Of a stretch of DNA of 64,000 nt, positions 9,981-21,240 are shown piece after piece; position 1 is the stretch's first letter; every line of letters begins with the position of its first letter. Source of the DNA: Sphaerosporella brunnea (lineage: Eukaryota; Ascomycota; Pezizomycetes; Pezizales; Pyronemataceae); NCBI GenBank assembly GCA_008704415.1, contig VXIS01000017.1, positions 62,001-126,000 of the forward strand, in the 5' to 3' direction. Position numbers and translations under genes: made by a program. Under the pieces are notes generated by a model that was not told the origin of the DNA, ran no database searches, and was given only the letters and a program-made list of their open reading frames with translations.

Positions 9981-10943
9981 GATGGACTATAACCGCCTCC
10001 ACCCCTCGCCGCCCACCACCAAAATCCCGCTCAGTCTCTTCGGCCTCGCAATCTGCGACGCCCTCGGCGGGCCCGCCGAGTTCCGGCCGCGGCACCTTCC
10101 GCTGCTACCTCCGCAACGAGCACTTCTCACTCGCGCCCGGAGCCTGGACCGACGACAGCTCCACGGCTCTCGGCTTTGCCGACCCACTAATCGCTCAACG
10201 GGGTCTTCTCGCTCGAAAACCAAGCAGATCGGTACATGGCATGGTTTCTAGAGGGGTACATATCCGCGCCGGGGGAGTGCATCGACGGCCATCAATATCT
10301 GGCGGCAGAACTTCGGGCCGGCGGACGAGAAGCTGGGGTTCATCAAGGAGGCGCTAGATAAGGAGAACAGCTGCGGGAATGGGAGCCTGGCGCGGGTGCT
10401 TCCCGTTGCGTTGGCGTTTTTGGCGCTGTCCGGAAAAGGCCCGCGAATATACCCGCATGAATTTGCTGCCGACGCATCTGTATGTGCTGTGTCAAGAGGT
10501 GTGCGAGGTGTACGTGCACCTGATCACGACCGTGCTCTCCAAGGCCGCCAGCGGGGGCTGCGTTCTCAAAGCAGGATCTGCTGTGGGTTCCCCTACGAAT
10601 GCCAGGAGCAAAATCTTGGAAAGAACTATACCCATATCAGCTCGTCTGGGTATGTGGTACACACCTGGAGGCCGCGCTGTGGGTTTTTTTCGCCACCGAG
10701 AGTTTTGAGGAGGGCGCCATACGTGCCGTGAACTTGGGGGATGATGCGGATATGGTCGCTGCGGTTTATGGCGGCCTGGCAGGTGCTTGGTATGCAGACG
10801 CCGCCAGTGAAGATGAGGAAGAGTTCTCGGAGTTTTTGTCGGGGAAAGTGAGAGCTTCGAGGGATGGAGTGGTGCAGAGAGAGCTTAGTGAGAAGTTTGG
10901 AAAACAACTGGCTGTGTTGAGTGAAAGCCTTGTGGTAAACTGA
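9981..10943 (+). pseudogene. Frameshifted ADP-ribosylglycohydrolase relic
   Basis: The family signature is clear but scattered over frames. GLAICDALGGPAEF is at the 5' end, LAPGAWTDDSSTAL in the next frame, CGNGSLARVLPVALAFLALSGKG in another, and [20 protein letters not shown] with [20 protein letters not shown] and [10 protein letters not shown] in the last. The WTDDS and NLGDDAD metal-binding motifs of DraG/ARH-type hydrolases, which remove ADP-ribose from proteins, are therefore both present. At least four frame changes are needed, at about 10,088, 10,280, 10,450 and 10,640, and most breaks lack splice signals. There are few in-frame stops, so decay looks recent; sequencing error is the alternative. 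Confidence 0.8.
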
Positions 10944-11307
10944 TAAATATAATTACGATATTGCGGTTTATTGACGTATAATCAATGCCATCAACTCGCA
11001 TCACGTTTCCATACAATACCGTACAACAAACACACCTCCGCCAATCTCCCCTTGAAACCCGAAAAAAGGCAGAAAAGAAAAAGAAAATTGAAAAAGCGCG
11101 CCCGTTACTCCCATCAAACCTACGGTCTATAATCACCGCCTCCCTCAGCAGCCCACGTAATGTATATATATTGCTGCCCCCCCCCCCCCCGGCGGCCACG
11201 GCCACCGCCAAATAAATCCAAAGCAAAAGACAATGAGCATGATAGGAGAAAAGATAAAGGCATATATGTACTATGCAAAAAAAAAAAAAAAAAAAGAATC
11301 AAAAGTG

Positions 11308-11342
<35 letters not shown>

Positions 11343-12003
11343 CACAAGAAGTATTCGAATCAAAGTTTAAGGGGGTCAAAAATAAAAACGAGAAGCAGAA
11401 GTCATACCCAAGAGAACAAAAAACCCAAAGCCCAATGTGATACCACAACATAATGCCCCGTAAGATACCATACGCTTTTTGTGACCGAGGATCCCAAACC
11501 GAGACCCATGACAAAAGACCAACAGATAGATGAGATACAAATCCAATCCGGTATATGTCTCCAAGCAGCAACCCTTGGATGTGATGCTGAAGAAAGTCAA
11601 CGCGCACAACAATTTAAACCCAGAAAAACAGAGGGATAATAATAACACGAGAAGAAGAGGAGGTAGTAGATAAAAAAAGGAAGATAAAAAGGGTTCATGC
11701 CACCGTGATAGACATGACCAAATCAAACTCGTAACAGAAAAAGAAAAGTACAATATTGCGCAGGAAGAAAAAAGCAAAACAAGCCCTCCCAATCCCAGCA
11801 AACCACACGCCGTAGTTACAGAAAGAAAAGAAAACAAAAACCATGGTGATCGCATAACAAGCGAATAGGAACAATATGATGGCAACCTTGAAAAACCCGG
11901 ACATCTGAAAGGAAAACACGCTTCTCAAACGCAAAAACTGGAAAGATATATCGAAACGGCCGTGTCGAAAAAAGTAAGGTACTATGTTTCTTCATGCTGC
12001 AGT
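10944..12003. other. Spacer and probable PUF3 3' UTR
   Basis: Contains a C run (about 11,177-11,190), A runs at 11,277-11,295 and 11,308-11,339, and A-rich DNA up to the PUF3 stop. The hydrophobic minus-strand frames here reflect T-rich UTR sequence, not a gene. Confidence 0.6.
11277..11339. repeat. Poly-A double tract
   Basis: Runs of 19 and 32 A separated by 12 nt. Confidence 0.95.
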
Positions 12004-15000
12004 CTAGTTGTCGGCGCTTCCGGCGGTTGGCTTGAAAGTCTCTGTGCTTCCATCTCCGGGTTTAGCAATCGGGACGGTCGTAGAGTCCGGCGACTGAGGC
12101 TCAGTCGCAACAAGAGGAGGCGTGGCTAGGGCTGAGCTCATGGGAGAGGTGGTTTTGGACGGCGCCGGCGGGTTGTTGAAGATCAGCTTTTCGATCTGCC
12201 AAGCGTCAGTCGGAGTGCTTCCAACCGCAGCTAAAGGACTTACCGCATTGATCTGCTTGCCGAAAGTAAACTTCTTCAGGTTCTGAAGCTGTGGTTTGAT
12301 CTGCTCCACGAGGGTGTCCCGATCGGCACCACTGAGGAGGGTGAGAAGCTTCTCTGTTCCCCGGTCAGCATTAAAATAGACTGTTAACAATTGCAGGTGT
12401 CCAGTAAACTCACGGATGACGTAGTTGCCATATTGGTCACGCATCAACAGATGAAGAGGGGAATTTCCATCTGGTCGAACCTCCGTGACAACCCTGACAA
12501 TCTCACGCTTCTGCTCCGGGGTGCCGTAGGCGATACTCTTCTCCACGACGTTGGAAGCAAACTTGTGCCTGGGATCATATGAGCCACATAGCAAGAAACT
12601 TGAAGAGCATGACTTACTTTGAGAAATGGAGGAGGTGGTTGGTAACCAAGGAGATGATCTTGGCCCGATCCTCCGGCTTTCCCTGCTCGATGACATGCTG
12701 TGTCACGTAGTTTCCGTATTGGTCTTGGACAAGAGAAAAGGTGCAAGCATGCAACTCTTTAAGAATCGAAGCTTGAGCAGCGTCATCACAGTGCTCCAAC
12801 ATTCGTTGAATGACACGACAGCCGTACGGGTGCATCGCAAGTGCCTGCACCTGGCCTTTGAAGGCCTGGATGATAAACTGTATGTGCTCAGCAGGGACCC
12901 GCTCGATTGCCTTCTGCACGACGTGGTTGCCATTCTGATCTTTCACGCACTTCAACACGTGACCATCAAGCTCCTTGACCAAAGTAGCTTGCTGTTCTGT
13001 CAGGATGTGCTCAAGCGCCTGAGAAAGATTAGCAAGAACCAGGCAGTGATCCGGGTTTGGTGGTACCTTTTGAACAACACGGCAGCCGTACATCTGCAGA
13101 GACAGCGTCAAGACGTGTCCTTCCATCTGCTTCGCAAGGATGCTCTTTTGCAACTGGTTGCCATGCTCAAAAAACTTTTGAATGACGTAGTTGCCGAAGA
13201 CGTCGGTCATAAGCTGAAGCGAGTTTTGGCGAATCTCCGAAAAGACCACTTCTTTCTCATCGCTGTTGGCTGTTTCGAGCTTGAGCTGGATGAACCGCGA
13301 TCCGTGCTGGTCGCCACTAAACTCCACCACGTGCTGGTAAATGTCCTATAGGCCATCAGTATCATAGCCAACAGAATTGGGAGCCCCATTTACCTTGAGA
13401 TCGTAGCGCTTGTTGGATTTAGCATTAGACCTGAAGTCTTCAAGAAGCACACTTCGCAGACTGCTAAAGTCTTCATGACGTCTAGCCACTGACTGAGTAG
13501 CACCCACGATAGGGCTCATCGAACCAGAATACGGAGTCACCTGCATCCTCGCAGTCGCGTTGGGATATCCGCCGCTATAGTCATATTGAGTCGGTCCAGC
13601 ATACTGTTGGCGGAAAAAGGGCTCCCGGATCGCGAGCTGATTTTGGGGGTGTTGCTGTTGTTGAGATGCCACTAATAGCTGCTGTCGGAGCTTCTCTGGA
13701 TGCAAAGCACCCTGCCCCTGCTGTGTGGCACGGTTGATGGGGCCACCTCCACGCGATGGAGAGCGAAAGCCATCCATCGGCGGAGTTCCAGTGGCGGGGT
13801 AGTAGGGACTACCCATTCCTCGCCGACTATACTCGTCGCCAGGAGACATGGCACCGCTTCGATCGTGAGGCCTAAGACGATCTGCGTAACTCTCGACATA
13901 TTCTGCACCAACATATGGCTCCAAGTATTGTTCCGAATTGCGATAGAGGGAATCATCGGGCCACTGAGAGGACACATGTGAGCCCTGAGCTGCATGGCGC
14001 TGGTATTGATGGTCGCCAAACTGTAGATGCGCTGAATATCCCATGGTATTCGGGTTCAACGGAGGCGTCTGCGAGTAAGGGTAAGTCGGCCTCTGCCGTC
14101 CTTGATATAGCTCGTTTCCGTCGTCTTCCGCAGGTAGGTGCCTTGCAAGCATCTCGGCCTCACGTGTGTCACGACTCGGGTCCGCATAACGTCCCTGAGG
14201 ATAGATGGCACCTTGGAGAATTGCATTTCCGGCATGAGAGGTTGGGATATGGGTGTAAGCAGGGTAGCCACTTCCATTAGGTGGTGGAGACTGGTCTGGG
14301 TTGTGCGAAGGGGGTGTCGAGTTAGGCCTCTGTTGTGGTGGCAAGCTCTCGCTCCTACCAACAGAAGATACATCGGCTGCGGGAACTATTCCACGGGAGT
14401 TTGATATACCACGCCCTCTGCGCAGGCTTTGCTCGTCGTTGTCCATTCCCGACAACACAGCACTCAGGTGCCGCGATCCAGCCGTCACAGTGTTATCGCC
14501 AGCAGCAGGAAACCGCTGTGAACCCAGCTGTCCCATTTCCATTGGTCTGCCACGACTGTTTTGAACCTCGAAACCCGCAGCCGAAGGAGCGATTGGGGCA
14601 CCACGTCCCACTCTGTAGAATGGGGAGGTGCTCCTCGGCACTTCCGTCGACTGTTTCGGACTCTCGTATTTTGTATTGGTTCGCAGTCTGACGGGAGAAC
14701 GTCCAATATCCTGGCTAACACTAATGCTTGATAATCCGGGTGACGGTGCATCGCCGGACCACAACGCAGACGATTTGGAGCTCCACGTATCATGCTCGCC
14801 CGAGCCTTGTAGGAGTGCCGAAGAGCCTTGTTTTCCTTCAAAGGTGCTGGCAGAAGCGATTGGTTGGAGGTATTCCTCTGCCGCAGCTCCTTGGGCCAAA
14901 GTCAGTGAAATTTGCAATGGATATTGATTTCCAAGCCCTTACCTCTACGCTCAGCGTTCACATTTCCGAAAGCACCACCGCCTAAGCTGCTACTACCCGC

Positions 15001-15261
15001 TGCGGGCGGCGAACCCCAGGCCATCCAGCCCGGCGGATTACTCGAAAGGCCCTGCGAGGAAACCTGAGGAGCTGCAACAGCAGCGGTCTCGTCGATGGAG
15101 ACTCCGGACGGTCTAGTGAAATCGCCGAAGCGAGGTGCGCGTAGCTGGAATTGGTCGCTGTCAGCAATTTCTGTCGTCCAACCATTTCCGGTCGGAACCC
15201 AGGAAGCAGCACTCACAGTGTTCGCGGCACGCGATGCTGCCGACGTCTGATGATCCGCCAT
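12004..15261 (-). CDS. PUF3: Pumilio-family RNA-binding protein, Puf3 type
   Basis: Seven exons: 15261-14943, 14889-13394, 13345-13067, 13018-12618, 12568-12414, 12353-12244 and 12195-12004. All junctions are in phase, and introns are 48-60 nt. The product has 983 residues. The N-terminal about 600 residues are disordered (Ser/Pro/Gln/Gly-rich). The Pumilio homology domain follows, starting [20 protein letters not shown], with repeats bearing [68 protein letters not shown] and YGNYVIQK; several motifs are rebuilt only by splicing. This arrangement matches Puf3/Mpt5-like proteins that bind 3' UTRs; Puf3 targets mRNAs for mitochondrial proteins. Intron 3 (13066-13019) is a stop-free multiple of three and could be retained, but splicing restores the repeat spacing. 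A roughly 6-kb gene-free region lies upstream. Confidence 0.93.
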
Positions 15262-18200
15262 CGGTCGCGGAGGGGGTATATAGCGTTAGCTGTTTACGGG
15301 AACGCAAACACGGAAAACGGCGGGGAATTTGTGAGGGAGTTTCGCGATGAACGTCGGGCTGGTTGGTTTGTACAGCAAAACGGTCGTTTGTACAAGGATG
15401 GGTGGGAGGTTAACGCGTGTTGTGTCCGGAGCAGACGAGCTGGCTAGGACGAGAGCGGGGCCGAAACTGGTGTCCCTGGTGTCAGCCCTATCTAGGTTCG
15501 GCGTCGAACAAAGCCCCACGCGAAAATCGGTAAAATGGTTAAGCTTATGTGGTGGCCTCCGTTAAAGAAGACACCTTACCCACCTAAGTAGCGGTTGCTA
15601 TGTCTCGCTCGTAGAAACCCACACGCTCCGCTGGCTGCTATCCAGGAAAAAAAAACAAAAAAAAAACAAAAAAGAAGAACGAGGAGGCGAAAGATTTACA
15701 GGAGAATGTAAACGCGCAAAAAAACTCTCCGGGCGATGAGATGATTCTCGCTATGCAGGGCTGGCTTGGTAGGTATGTATATGTCGCTGGAGCGGGAATG
15801 CTGGTCGGTGGATTGATCAGTTAGCGATACCGGAAACTTTTTGGTTTCGCGGGCTACTCACTGTGCGAAGAAGAAGTGGTGAAGAAGTGGTGACTGCTGG
15901 AGGGGCTTCTTTTTGCTTCGGGGACGCTGGCGTAAATGCAAAGGAGAGGCGAGAGGGAAGTAGGGAGGGAGAGAAGCAAAAGAAAAGGGAATGTTCCCCG
16001 CAAGAAGCCTTTTTCCACCAAAACTGACTGACTGCGTGTGCAGCGGAGCCAAATGAATGAGCGATGTGGGATAAGTGGTCGGGTGGTGGTAGTGGTGGCG
16101 GCGAGAAGTGGGTAGAGGGAGGTATGTAGCAGCAGCAGTTGGGCTGGTCGGACACGGGAATCAAGCAGCAGCCAGGCTTTTCCAAAACACAGCAGCGCCC
16201 TGCGCCCGGAATTATGCCTCGCAGGTAGTCCTGGTCATGCGGCGGTGGACGTCTCCAACGGGTACCAGGTCAAGATGCAAGGGATGAACTTTAACGGGAC
16301 GCCAGAGACGACGGATTGACGAGGCCGAGAAACGTTGGGTAGTTTCCCGGGGGGGCACAGGATCGTCTTTTAGGATAGCTTTCGAATTCCGTATGGATGA
16401 TAAGATCGTATTTCAGCAATAGCTTTGCCGATATGCGCGTTGCAGTGGTTTGCGTGATAAAAAAGTAATATGGAAGAGAATGGGGTTTGCGGGGGCGTGG
16501 TGTGGATTGAACAGACAGGCAAGAATGAATGCGGAAGCGGGAAGGCCAGTGAGGGTAAAAGTTGTGGATGCAAACGGGTTTCAGTGTTTGTTGTAGGACA
16601 TTTGGTGGATCGGATCTATCTTGTGCTTGGAAATACCGTGGGACGGCGTTTTTGGGGTGCAGAGTCCTTTGGCTCAATTTGATCGTGTGGTGTGCGGTGC
16701 GGAATAGATTTTCGTCGCCCGTTGATGCAATTACCATGCAAAGTTTGATATATCAATGTTGCAGTTGCAGGCGGGGACGATGATATGGTGCAAACTGTAT
16801 CTCTCTTCCCCACCAAAGAGCTTTCCCCGCCAGACTGAGGCAGTGCAGGGTTCGCTCTCTCGCTCCCTCTCTCCTAACGCCGATGCATTCCCTTTGCCTG
16901 GTAGCTCCGCTTTTTTGGTCTTTCTTTCCATGCCTTACTGCCACTTTTTTTTTCCCTGGGCTCTGCTGCGGTTGCTTTGTGCTCCGTTTGACCACCGCAC
17001 GGCAAATGACAGGCTCTGGCTGGCTGCAGCACAAGGCCAGATGTGTTCCCGCCAAAAGTCGATCTGAAAGCGGGTGTGTTGCAGCTCTCATGCACAGTAG
17101 TGCGCAGTGAACTACCTGTCCGATTGGGTAGAGTAACTGGCTAGCACACCGGATGAGGTGAAGCGAGAACTTCATGGAGAGAAGACCCAGCTGCAATTCT
17201 GCGAAGAGCTGGATAGCGAATGGGAAGGCTTTTTTTTACCAGGGCGAGCCATTGAACGATGACCGTATGTACACTGCATTTGCTTGGGTACAGGTGGGCT
17301 GACCGCGCGCAAGTACATAACAAAATGTGACGATACAAACAAAATGCTCACGGACGAACCAGCACAGCCTTTGGATGTGCACTGGAATACGGTTCTATAA
17401 GCACTCTGGCCCACCTAGCTATTAATCATTGCTCCATTCGACCAACAGGTCAATGAATCGCATAAACCACGGCCTGCTGGCAGCATTCCCGGTTCATCCG
17501 GTCAAGCTTCTGATTATCCCTTTGCCAACGACCACAACGACCATCTCGATTTCGGATACGCATGCATGAAAGGTTACAGAGAAAAGCATACCATGGAAGC
17601 TTTCTTAAAGCTGCGCATTCCAAACAATTCGCATGGGCTTTCGCCGTGATGATGACTTTCATAATGAAAGGCTCTACTCATTCCCTTGGCCCAAGGCAAC
17701 TAACTGGACGCGACCACCCCCAGGCTGCCATTCGCTTACGTGGCATGCGATGCACATTTATGACTCTTACATACCTCCCACATCAATAAGAGGTCTTTGA
17801 TGCACTTACATACACAGGCCTAGGCAGGCTACCTGCACAGAGGATGGGGGTGTGCAGAAGCTCTGCTCTGCTATCGCACCAAGCCTTCGGCTTCGATCAA
17901 AACCGGGCAACGTTATACTGGATTCAGAGACACCGGGGGGAGCTCATTCCACAGGGAAGAAAGCCTTGGCTGGTGCGACATTATCACGAAGATTCTAACG
18001 TAACACGGATCGATACCTATCATTGATCCATTGACCAGCAACTGGACTACATCATCATCATCATCATCATTATCATCACCACCGCCATCACCGCCATCGA
18101 CATCATTGCCTCATACTCTGGGGACACTCACGGCATTCTCCAGTTCTAACGTAGGTAGTACAAAGTTCCACCGTGGTTACACCCGCAGAAGCTCCCCTGT

Positions 18201-20229
18201 TATAAGGCGGCAGGGATGAACTAAGGAAATATGTAGCAGTCGAGCCGTCTTCACTGAAGCCCCCCAGCACCAAGGCCGCCAACAACTGGCTGACTGGCTT
18301 TCTTTGATCCTTTTCTCGGCCTTCTATCCGTAGCAGCACGGCCGGGATGTTGAGGCACATCTCCAGCTGAAAAATCATCTGCTACTCCTGTACTGCAAGG
18401 ATCTAGCAAACGAAACGCTCTCTCCAAAGAAGGACATTGTGGTCGGGCTGTATCTTATCAGCCTGCCAGCATTCGGGCGTCTGCCCGTATGTGTGTGTGG
18501 GATCTCTGGGACATACTCCACAGTAAAACCGCCGGAGACCGGCTGTGACTGCTCATCGCTATATGCAGCCTCACACAGGTAGCTGTCCCACCGACATTGA
18601 AACACCTCGCTGGGGGCTGAGTTCCGGGAGGGCGGGGCAATGCTGTTGTCTCGCGGGGTCATCACCAATGGGACACCTTCTGCCCGAAAAAACTCGCGCT
18701 GCTACAGCCAAAAGTCTCCCGCGTTTCTGTTTGACTTCCGAGACCCCGTGATGATACCTCACTCCCTACCACCCACATATACCTCCAGCCTTGGTACACG
18801 GCCGGGGTGTGTCCGGGCACAAATTAGAGCCACGGCATTGTGCTGGACGGATGCATGCCACGTGCTGACACGTTCCGTTCCTAACGGCATTGACGCATTA
18901 TATAGCGGCTTCCAGATCTGGCGTATGTATGTGCTTAGTATGTATATGTGTGAGACTACACAGCATCGAACGGCCGAGTGTGCATTGGGGGGTTCTTCCC
19001 GTTGACACTCACCGGGGATCACTCGGAGATGTTCACATCAGGGTTTCGGCGCTCTGGACGGATATGATGGTGGCCATGGATCTTATGTCTCGATCGCGGA
19101 ACAAGCTCAAGCCTGTACATCACCTGCGGCCTACCTCAACCATCGAAACACGTTCACCCTCCCCGCCACCAACTCAAAAAGCTGCAGTAAGTATCCCCAA
19201 CCCCAAGCAGGTAGTCCACGTGGAGTCGGGGGACGGGTGCGGGCGGCTAGTAACATGAGCGTGGGCCAAAATTGCAAGATAAACGACTATGATCGGGTGC
19301 AACCTAGGAACCTGCTTCTGCTGTGCAGGCAGGTAGGTAGCCATGGAAGAAATACACGTGGGAAATTTTAAGCTCATTGAGGTTTTGCTGCCGGAGGGAG
19401 AGGGTGCACGCGGTGAAGCTGCTGAGGGAGGGGTTGGGGGCTCGCTATCTGCTGCTGGCAGCCGTCACGAATCAGAGATCAGAGCTACCCATATCTGCGA
19501 AACATTGGAACAACAGCAACAACAGCAACAACAACTATCCTACTCCTCCAGCGACGGAAATCCTCATCGCCTACCTTTCCACATCTTCCGCCGCAGTATG
19601 TACCAACAATAATCCACACCAATCCCTCCCCCTCCTGCATCCCCCCACCACGTATCCCAACTTTCCAGACAGACCCCTACCCTACCCCTACCTACTCTAG
19701 GAACCTCGCTCGTGCTCCAGCTCGCCAAACGGCTAACGGCCTGCTGAAGTGGGCTCCGGATCGAAGTAGTTAACGCACTCGAGCTCGCGGACAAAAAGCT
19801 AACTACGTCATAGCTGGCAGCGGGGGTCGAGAATGGCTTGCCTCACCAGCTTCAAAGAAAAACCGGGTGTGCACGTGGTTCATTACTGCCCCCTCTCTGC
19901 CCAAGTTGGTCAGTTTTGCAAGCCGCTGGAGAATCACGGTCACAGAGAATCACGTCGATTTTCCCACCGCACTAGGTAGCACTGTGTACGGCAACAGGGT
20001 TTCTATCAGATCAAGGCAGAACCCTCCGTTCATAAGCAAGTACCTAGATGCATGCTCGCACCCCGTTCATGACGCCTAAACACAATCCTCAGCCCATCAC
20101 GGCAGCAGCATCCTTTCTTCATCCTCCGCCTCAAGCCCTTCAACTTACAAAAATCAACCCAAAAACCAAAGCCACCCTCATCTCCAACAGAAACAAAAAC
20201 TCACGCCCAGCTCACCACCGCCCCGACAA
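15262..20229. other. Long gene-poor spacer upstream of PUF3
   Basis: About 5 kb with no recognisable gene on either strand. The longest frames (for example 16,291-16,737 minus, 18,640-19,005 plus) have no domain, no consistent codon use and no plausible introns. Simple repeats occur: an A-rich CAAAAAA tract near 15,650, CAT/CAC triplets at 18,049-18,105, and CAA triplets near 19,508-19,533. It could hold the long regulated promoter or 5' UTR of PUF3 or a non-coding RNA; nothing in the sequence decides this. Confidence 0.5.
18049..18105. repeat. CAT/CAC triplet microsatellite
   Basis: Imperfect CATCAT...CACCGCCAT triplet array in non-coding DNA. Confidence 0.85.
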
Positions 20230-20510
20230 AACAAAACAAAAAGGAAGAAAAAAAACTTGATTCTTGGGCAGCCGGGCAATCAAGCTGGAGAGTAATGTGT
20301 GGCTCTTGAAGAGTAAAGATAAAAAGTTCAGATGGGACGGTTTGCTGGAAATGATCCCTTTCCCTTTGGAGATGTGATATATGATCGGAGGGGAGTGGAG
20401 TGGGCTGCTGTGGAGTAATTATGATAAAGTCGACTTGGAGAAGAGAAGGGGAGGCGTCGGCGCATTTATAGTGTCAGGGCTGGGCCATGGGGTGTCACTT
20501 CAAGGCTTGC
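20230..20510 (+). repeat. Diverged copy of dispersed repeat (copy 3)
   Basis: Shares ordered blocks with the repeat at 61,070-61,545: TTCTTGGGC, TGTGGCTCTTG.AAAG, GTTCAGATG.GACG, GAAATGATCCCTT, ATAAAGTCGAC, and GGGCTGGGCCATGGGGTGTC at the end. Indels between blocks are common, so this copy is old. Confidence 0.7.
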
Positions 20511-21197
20511 ATGATGAATTCTGGGCTTGGTTCCGGGGAGAAAATGTACACACATGCACGTTTTAGTCCACTGTTGTGCTGTGCTTTGAGAAATATACTT
20601 TTGTATGTCTTCCTTGCTCGACAAACGGGCTATGCCGTGGTTTATTTCTAGACTCTTGGCCGGAAATCGCATCCCGGGCAATCAAACGACGACCTGAGCG
20701 AGGCTTGGCAGGTAGCGGTATCCCATCTACGAGTATAATCCTGCCTTTCGGTTGGATTGAAGAGATGACGATGTTTGCTCCGCTCTGCTCACGTGATATT
20801 GGAAACTCCGAACGCAGAATTCCACGGCCGCAGCCACAACCTCCGAACCTCCGACTTGCCGCAAACTAGCGGCCGAAGAGCATCGTAGGCGTTGCCGTGT
20901 GATTTCGGTTGTCTGCGAGTGAGTGACTGTGAGTGACTGCCTGGTACATCAACACGCACGGTCATTCGAAGCAGCTGATCACAGGGTAACACGCGGGGGT
21001 GTTCAGATGCAAGCGAGGTTTTATTGGCTTCGCTCATGTTGGGACATTTGGTTAAGACCGGAAGAACCTGGCCTCGCATCCAGTCCCCTGGTGCCGACCG
21101 CTGGCGTGACCCAGGAATCGCTGCTACGGCGTACAACCGGTGATACGCTAGTCTAGCGCGTGAATCCCAAAACGTACTGTAAATGTTGGTGAGAGGG
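20511..21197. other. Left flank or outer terminal region of the large transposon
   Basis: No gene is supported. The segment about 21,060-21,085 (AACCTGGCCTCGCATCCAG) resembles the inverted sequence near 31,012-31,031 on the other side of the element. The terminal region may therefore extend outward from the 30-bp perfect TIR. Confidence 0.4.
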
Positions 21198-21227
21198 CCT
21201 GGAGACTTCCACCTCACCAAAATCGAT
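21198..21227 (+). repeat. Left terminal inverted repeat (30 bp, perfect)
   Basis: Exact reverse complement of 30811-30840. It ends in AAAATCGAT, 13 bp before the transposase ATG, so it probably lies in the transposase promoter or leader. Confidence 0.93.
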
Positions 21228-21240
21228 TCTTCCCGACAAC

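Noticed and set aside
11376..11934. Hydrophobic minus-strand frames that look like membrane proteins
   Set aside because: They come from T-rich 3' UTR sequence of PUF3 (Phe/Leu/Ser from T-rich codons) and lack any family pattern.
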